The translations under genes were made by a program, and so were the position numbers. Shown one piece after another: positions 34,778 through 37,593 of a stretch of 37,593 nucleotides of DNA. Position 1 is the first letter of the stretch. Each line of letters starts with the position of its first letter. The stretch comes from Treponema sp. (GTDB taxonomy: Bacteria > Spirochaetota > Spirochaetia > Treponematales > Breznakiellaceae), in the NCBI GenBank assembly GCA_031266875.1, contig JAISAE010000038.1, positions 1-37,593 of the forward strand. The letters run 5' to 3'. Below the pieces are notes generated by a model. It was not told the DNA's origin. It did no database searches and was given only the letters and a program-made list of their open reading frames with translations.

Positions 34778-37294
34778 ATGCAGAATCATACATTAAGCAT
34801 TGGCGGCATGACCTGCGCGGCCTGCGCTGGCCGGATTGAAAAGACGGTGAGAAAAATCGAAGGCGTTAGTACAGCCACAGTGAACCTTGCCAGCGAAAAG
34901 TTATTTGTTGAGTGTGCCGGGGACCAAACCTTAACCAGCGTCAAGGAGGCGGTTGTCAAAATCGGCTATGAGGTTCTGGATAAGCCAAAGAGAACCAGCA
35001 TAACCATTCCCATCAGCGGCATGACCTGCGCTGCGTGCGCCCAGCGGGTTGAAAAAGTTATCAAAAAGCTGGAAGGCATAGAAACCGCCACGGTGAACCT
35101 TGCCACGGAAAAGGCCACAGTGGTGTATAACCCCCTTAAAGTGCGGGTGTCTGCTGTTAAAGAAGCCATTGAAAAGGCGGGTTATACGGCGCTTGATGTT
35201 TCAAAAGAAGGCGCTGTTGATCAGGACAAACTCCGCAAGGAAAAGGAAATCAAAACCCTCTGGACAAAATTCATTGTTGCTGCCTCATTCGGCCTTCCTC
35301 TGCTCTATATCGCAATGGTTCCAATGATAAAGGTCTTTACTCTGCCGTTTCCTCACGCCCTGTCGCCGATGCGCGTTCCCCTCATCTATGCGCTGGTTGA
35401 ACTCCTGCTTGTCATTCCCATTATCATAGCGGGTAACAAATTCTACACTGTGGGCTTCAGGAACCTCATCCATCGCAGCCCCAACATGGATAGCCTTATC
35501 GCTGTTGGCACCACAGCGGCAGTGCTTTACAGTGTCTACAATATTTTTGAGATAGCGGGCGGTAACGTTCATGCTGTGGACGCGCTGTACTTTGAAACCG
35601 CTGGGGTCATTATAGCCCTTATACTGTTGGGTAAATCCCTTGAGGCTGTATCAAAGGGCCGCACCAGCGAGGCGATTAAGAAGCTGATGGGGCTTGCGCC
35701 GAAAACCGCAATCATCATTGAGAACGGCGCGGAAAAGGAAATCCCCATTGACGAAGTGCTTCCTGGGGACATCATTGTTGTAAAGCCTGGGGCCAAGATA
35801 CCGGTGGACGGTGTTGTTACTGAGGGTCAGACCGCCATTGATGAATCAATGCTCACTGGCGAAAGTATGCCGGTTGATAAAAAGGCTGGCGACAAGGTTT
35901 ACGGCGCGACGATTAACGCCAATGGCGCTATCCGCTTTAGGGCGGAGAAGGTCGGTGGGGAAACCGCCCTGGCGCGGATTATTAAGCTGGTGGAAGACGC
36001 GCAGGGGAGCAAGGCTCCGATAGCGCACATGGCCGACATTGTTTCCGGCTATTTTGTGCCTATTGTGTGCGCCATTGCTGTTGGCGCTGGTATCGCGTGG
36101 TTCGCGGCAGCCTCCGCTGGATTGGTAAGCGTCCCTGCCGGAAGATCCACGCTGGAATTTGCCCTGACGATCTTTATTTCCGTACTGGTCATAGCCTGTC
36201 CCTGCGCCCTGGGCCTTGCGACGCCCACAGCGATCATGGTGGGAACTGGTAAGGGAGCGGAAAACGGCATTTTGATTAAAAGCGGTGGGGCGCTCGAAAC
36301 TGCGCATAAAATCAACACCATAGTCTTTGACAAAACCGGGACCATCACCGAGGGCAAGCCTGAAGTTACTGATGTAGTTACGGCTGCCGGAGTAGCGCGG
36401 GATTATTTGTTGCAAATAAGCGCCTCAGCCGAGAAGGGCAGCGAACACCCGCTGGGAGAGGCCATTGTGCGTGGAGCGCAAAACCAGGGGCTTGCGCTGT
36501 TCGCTGCGGACAATTTTCAGGCCATTACCGGCCGGGGCATTGAGGCGGACATCAAGGGTCTTAAGGTATTGGCCGGCAACAGGAAACTCATGGACGAAAA
36601 GGGCATTTCCCTTGCTGAGCTTGAAACAGAAAGCGATTGCCTTGCCGGTGAAGGCAAAACCCCGATGTACATTGCTCTGGACGGCAAGCTGGCCGGAATT
36701 GTAGCTGTTGCTGATGTACTAAAAAAGTCGAGCAGGGCTGCCATTGAAAGTCTTCACAACATGGGTATCGAAGTCGTCATGATAACCGGAGACAACAAAA
36801 AAACCGCTGCCGCAATTGCCGGGCAGGTGGGCATTGACCGGGTGCTTTCCGAGGTGCTACCGCAGGACAAGTCCGCTGAAGTGAAGAAATTACAGGACGA
36901 AGGCCGCAAGGTTGCGATGGTAGGGGACGGCATCAATGACGCCCCGGCGCTGGTCCAGGCCGACATTGGTATTGCCATCGGCAGCGGGACTGACGTGGCG
37001 ATGGAAAGCGCCGGCATTGTTTTGATGCGTTCCGATTTAATGGACGTACCCACAGCGATCACCTTGAGCAAGCGGACAATCCGCAACATCAAACAAAATC
37101 TCTTTTGGGCCTTTGGTTACAATGTGCTAGGTATCCCCGTTGCCGCCGGTGTACTGTATCTCTTTGGCGGGCCGCTTCTCAACCCGATATTTGCCGCCGC
37201 TGCCATGAGCATGAGTTCCGTGTCGGTGCTGACCAATGCGTTGCGGCTCAAACGGTTCAAGGCCCCCGGCGCGGCCAGGCCCCTGAAACTGTAG
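34778..37294 (+). CDS. copA: Cu+-exporting P1B-type ATPase CopA
   Basis: This 838-aa pump has two N-terminal HMA domains ([12 protein letters not shown] at 10 and [12 protein letters not shown] near 80) and eight membrane helices. Its core motifs are the transport-site [11 protein letters not shown] (Cys474, Cys476), phosphorylation site Asp518 in [20 protein letters not shown] (the HP locus) and [12 protein letters not shown]. The last helices hold the [16 protein letters not shown] segment and [16 protein letters not shown], both marks of the copper(I) class. It exports Cu+ from the cytosol using ATP. The start at 34778 is close to AAGGAG upstream. It ends the metal locus; a change in base composition follows. 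Confidence 0.95.
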   Translation: MQNHTLSIGGMTCAACAGRIEKTVRKIEGVSTATVNLASEKLFVECAGDQTLTSVKEAVVKIGYEVLDKPKRTSITIPISGMTCAACAQRVEKVIKKLEGIETATVNLATEKATVVYNPLKVRVSAVKEAIEKAGYTALDVSKEGAVDQDKLRKEKEIKTLWTKFIVAASFGLPLLYIAMVPMIKVFTLPFPHALSPMRVPLIYALVELLLVIPIIIAGNKFYTVGFRNLIHRSPNMDSLIAVGTTAAVLYSVYNIFEIAGGNVHAVDALYFETAGVIIALILLGKSLEAVSKGRTSEAIKKLMGLAPKTAIIIENGAEKEIPIDEVLPGDIIVVKPGAKIPVDGVVTEGQTAIDESMLTGESMPVDKKAGDKVYGATINANGAIRFRAEKVGGETALARIIKLVEDAQGSKAPIAHMADIVSGYFVPIVCAIAVGAGIAWFAAASAGLVSVPAGRSTLEFALTIFISVLVIACPCALGLATPTAIMVGTGKGAENGILIKSGGALETAHKINTIVFDKTGTITEGKPEVTDVVTAAGVARDYLLQISASAEKGSEHPLGEAIVRGAQNQGLALFAADNFQAITGRGIEADIKGLKVLAGNRKLMDEKGISLAELETESDCLAGEGKTPMYIALDGKLAGIVAVADVLKKSSRAAIESLHNMGIEVVMITGDNKKTAAAIAGQVGIDRVLSEVLPQDKSAEVKKLQDEGRKVAMVGDGINDAPALVQADIGIAIGSGTDVAMESAGIVLMRSDLMDVPTAITLSKRTIRNIKQNLFWAFGYNVLGIPVAAGVLYLFGGPLLNPIFAAAAMSMSSVSVLTNALRLKRFKAPGAARPLKL

Positions 37295-37342
37295 AAATGG
37301 TATAATTGGAAAAGTATAAAAAGTATACATCCGATCAGTGGC

Positions 37343-37372
37343 TTGACAATAATATCTTAACTATACTATTAT
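37343..37372 (+). promoter_or_regulatory. Promoter for a possibly leaderless gene at the window end
   Basis: TTGACA (37343-37348), an 18-base spacer and TATTAT (37367-37372). The ATG of the next gene lies at 37379, at the expected start of transcription, and no Shine-Dalgarno is visible before it. An alternative -10, TATACT at 37362, has too short a spacer. Confidence 0.5.
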
Positions 37373-37378
37373 AAAGCC

Positions 37379-37593
37379 ATGAGTTATGAGTCTGTTGATA
37401 AACTACAAAATTTACTTGCCTCAAATATATTCCACTATACTGTTGATAAAAAAAAGGCTGCCGGACGTGCATTGGGCACTTTTATTGAATTGATCACATT
37501 TTATATTTTAAAGAATTGGGAATTAGAAATATTTACAGCAATTGAACGTCCATTGCCAGAATTCGCAAACAGTGATATTACTCATAATGTTGA
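37379..37593 (+). CDS. AT-rich gene start, possibly a restriction endonuclease (3' partial)
   Basis: 71 codons are visible: MSYESVDKLQNLLASN, then KKKAAGRALGTFIELITFYI and IERPLPEFANSDITHNV, with the frame open at the window end. The combination of GRxLGTxxE and an Ile-Glu-Arg-Pro-Leu stretch followed by IxHNV reminds me of some type II restriction endonucleases, such as ApaLI-like enzymes, but I cannot confirm it without the rest. The coding sequence is much richer in A+T than copA, pointing to recent acquisition, as is common for restriction genes. It would start a new transcription unit. Confidence 0.4.
   Translation, partial: MSYESVDKLQNLLASNIFHYTVDKKKAAGRALGTFIELITFYILKNWELEIFTAIERPLPEFANSDITHNV

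Overview
The window looks like a piece of a spirochaete chromosome, most plausibly a gut treponeme. The grounds are treponeme-style repeat lipoproteins, abundant short repeats, a homopolymer tract in a regulatory gene and a fermentative PTS-based sugar diet. No rRNA or other marker gene is present, so the taxonomy is an inference.

Positions 1-10175 are the early and packaging half of a decaying tailed-phage prophage, all on the + strand. It holds a HIRAN-domain protein (frameshifted), a RecT/Bet annealing protein (in-frame TGA), a radical-SAM DUF5131 protein (internal deletion), small Cys-rich proteins, a possible DUF6273-type protein, a replisome organiser, a DnaC-like helicase loader, two tandem ParB-like proteins, a DpdA-type DNA 7-deazaguanine transglycosylase (frameshifted in an A7 run), a YhhQ-family preQ0/queuosine-precursor transporter, and small and large terminase. 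The large terminase has lost its Walker A region and carries a triplicated 21-bp repeat at the junction. No capsid or tail genes follow. The ParB-DpdA-YhhQ block reads as a phage DNA-modification module fed by salvaged precursor.

Positions 10176-16400 begin with a non-coding stretch holding a (GCAC)17 microsatellite. Next comes a lipoprotein gene with an Ig-like domain and about 11 propeller-type repeats, broken by two frameshifts and closed by a strong terminator. A compact glycopeptide-resistance cluster follows: vanR, vanS, a VanA-type D-Ala-D-Lac ligase and vanX. The VanA signature histidine and the VanX zinc ligands are conserved, but vanH, the D-lactate dehydrogenase, is absent. Putative VanR half-sites lie in front of the ligase gene.

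Positions 16600-20470 encode an exported flavodoxin, an exported DUF362 protein, a PF03773-type permease and a DUF4405 membrane protein, possibly an extracytoplasmic redox or transport unit. Between them is a 23-bp hairpin repeat array with a compensatory stem change.

Positions 20559-29790 (minus strand) are a beta-glucoside PTS locus. In transcription order it holds a promoter, a RAT antiterminator hairpin, a BglG/LicT antiterminator, a Cof-type HAD phosphatase, BglF (EIIBCA), two exported histidine phosphatases, a GH1 6-phospho-beta-glucosidase, HPr and enzyme I. The antiterminator is interrupted by a C14 tract; C13 would restore the full protein, so it looks like a phase-variable switch on the operon.

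Positions 29690-31197 are about 1.5 kb of non-coding repeats: four 126-bp tandem copies and a 21-bp-periodic array in both orientations. Positions 31198-37294 are a copper/metal locus: an HMA-SafE-cupredoxin fusion, a 39-aa membrane peptide, a DUF2318 protein, a lipoprotein alpha/beta hydrolase and a CopA Cu+ ATPase. An AT-rich, possibly restriction-related gene begins at 37379 and runs off the end.
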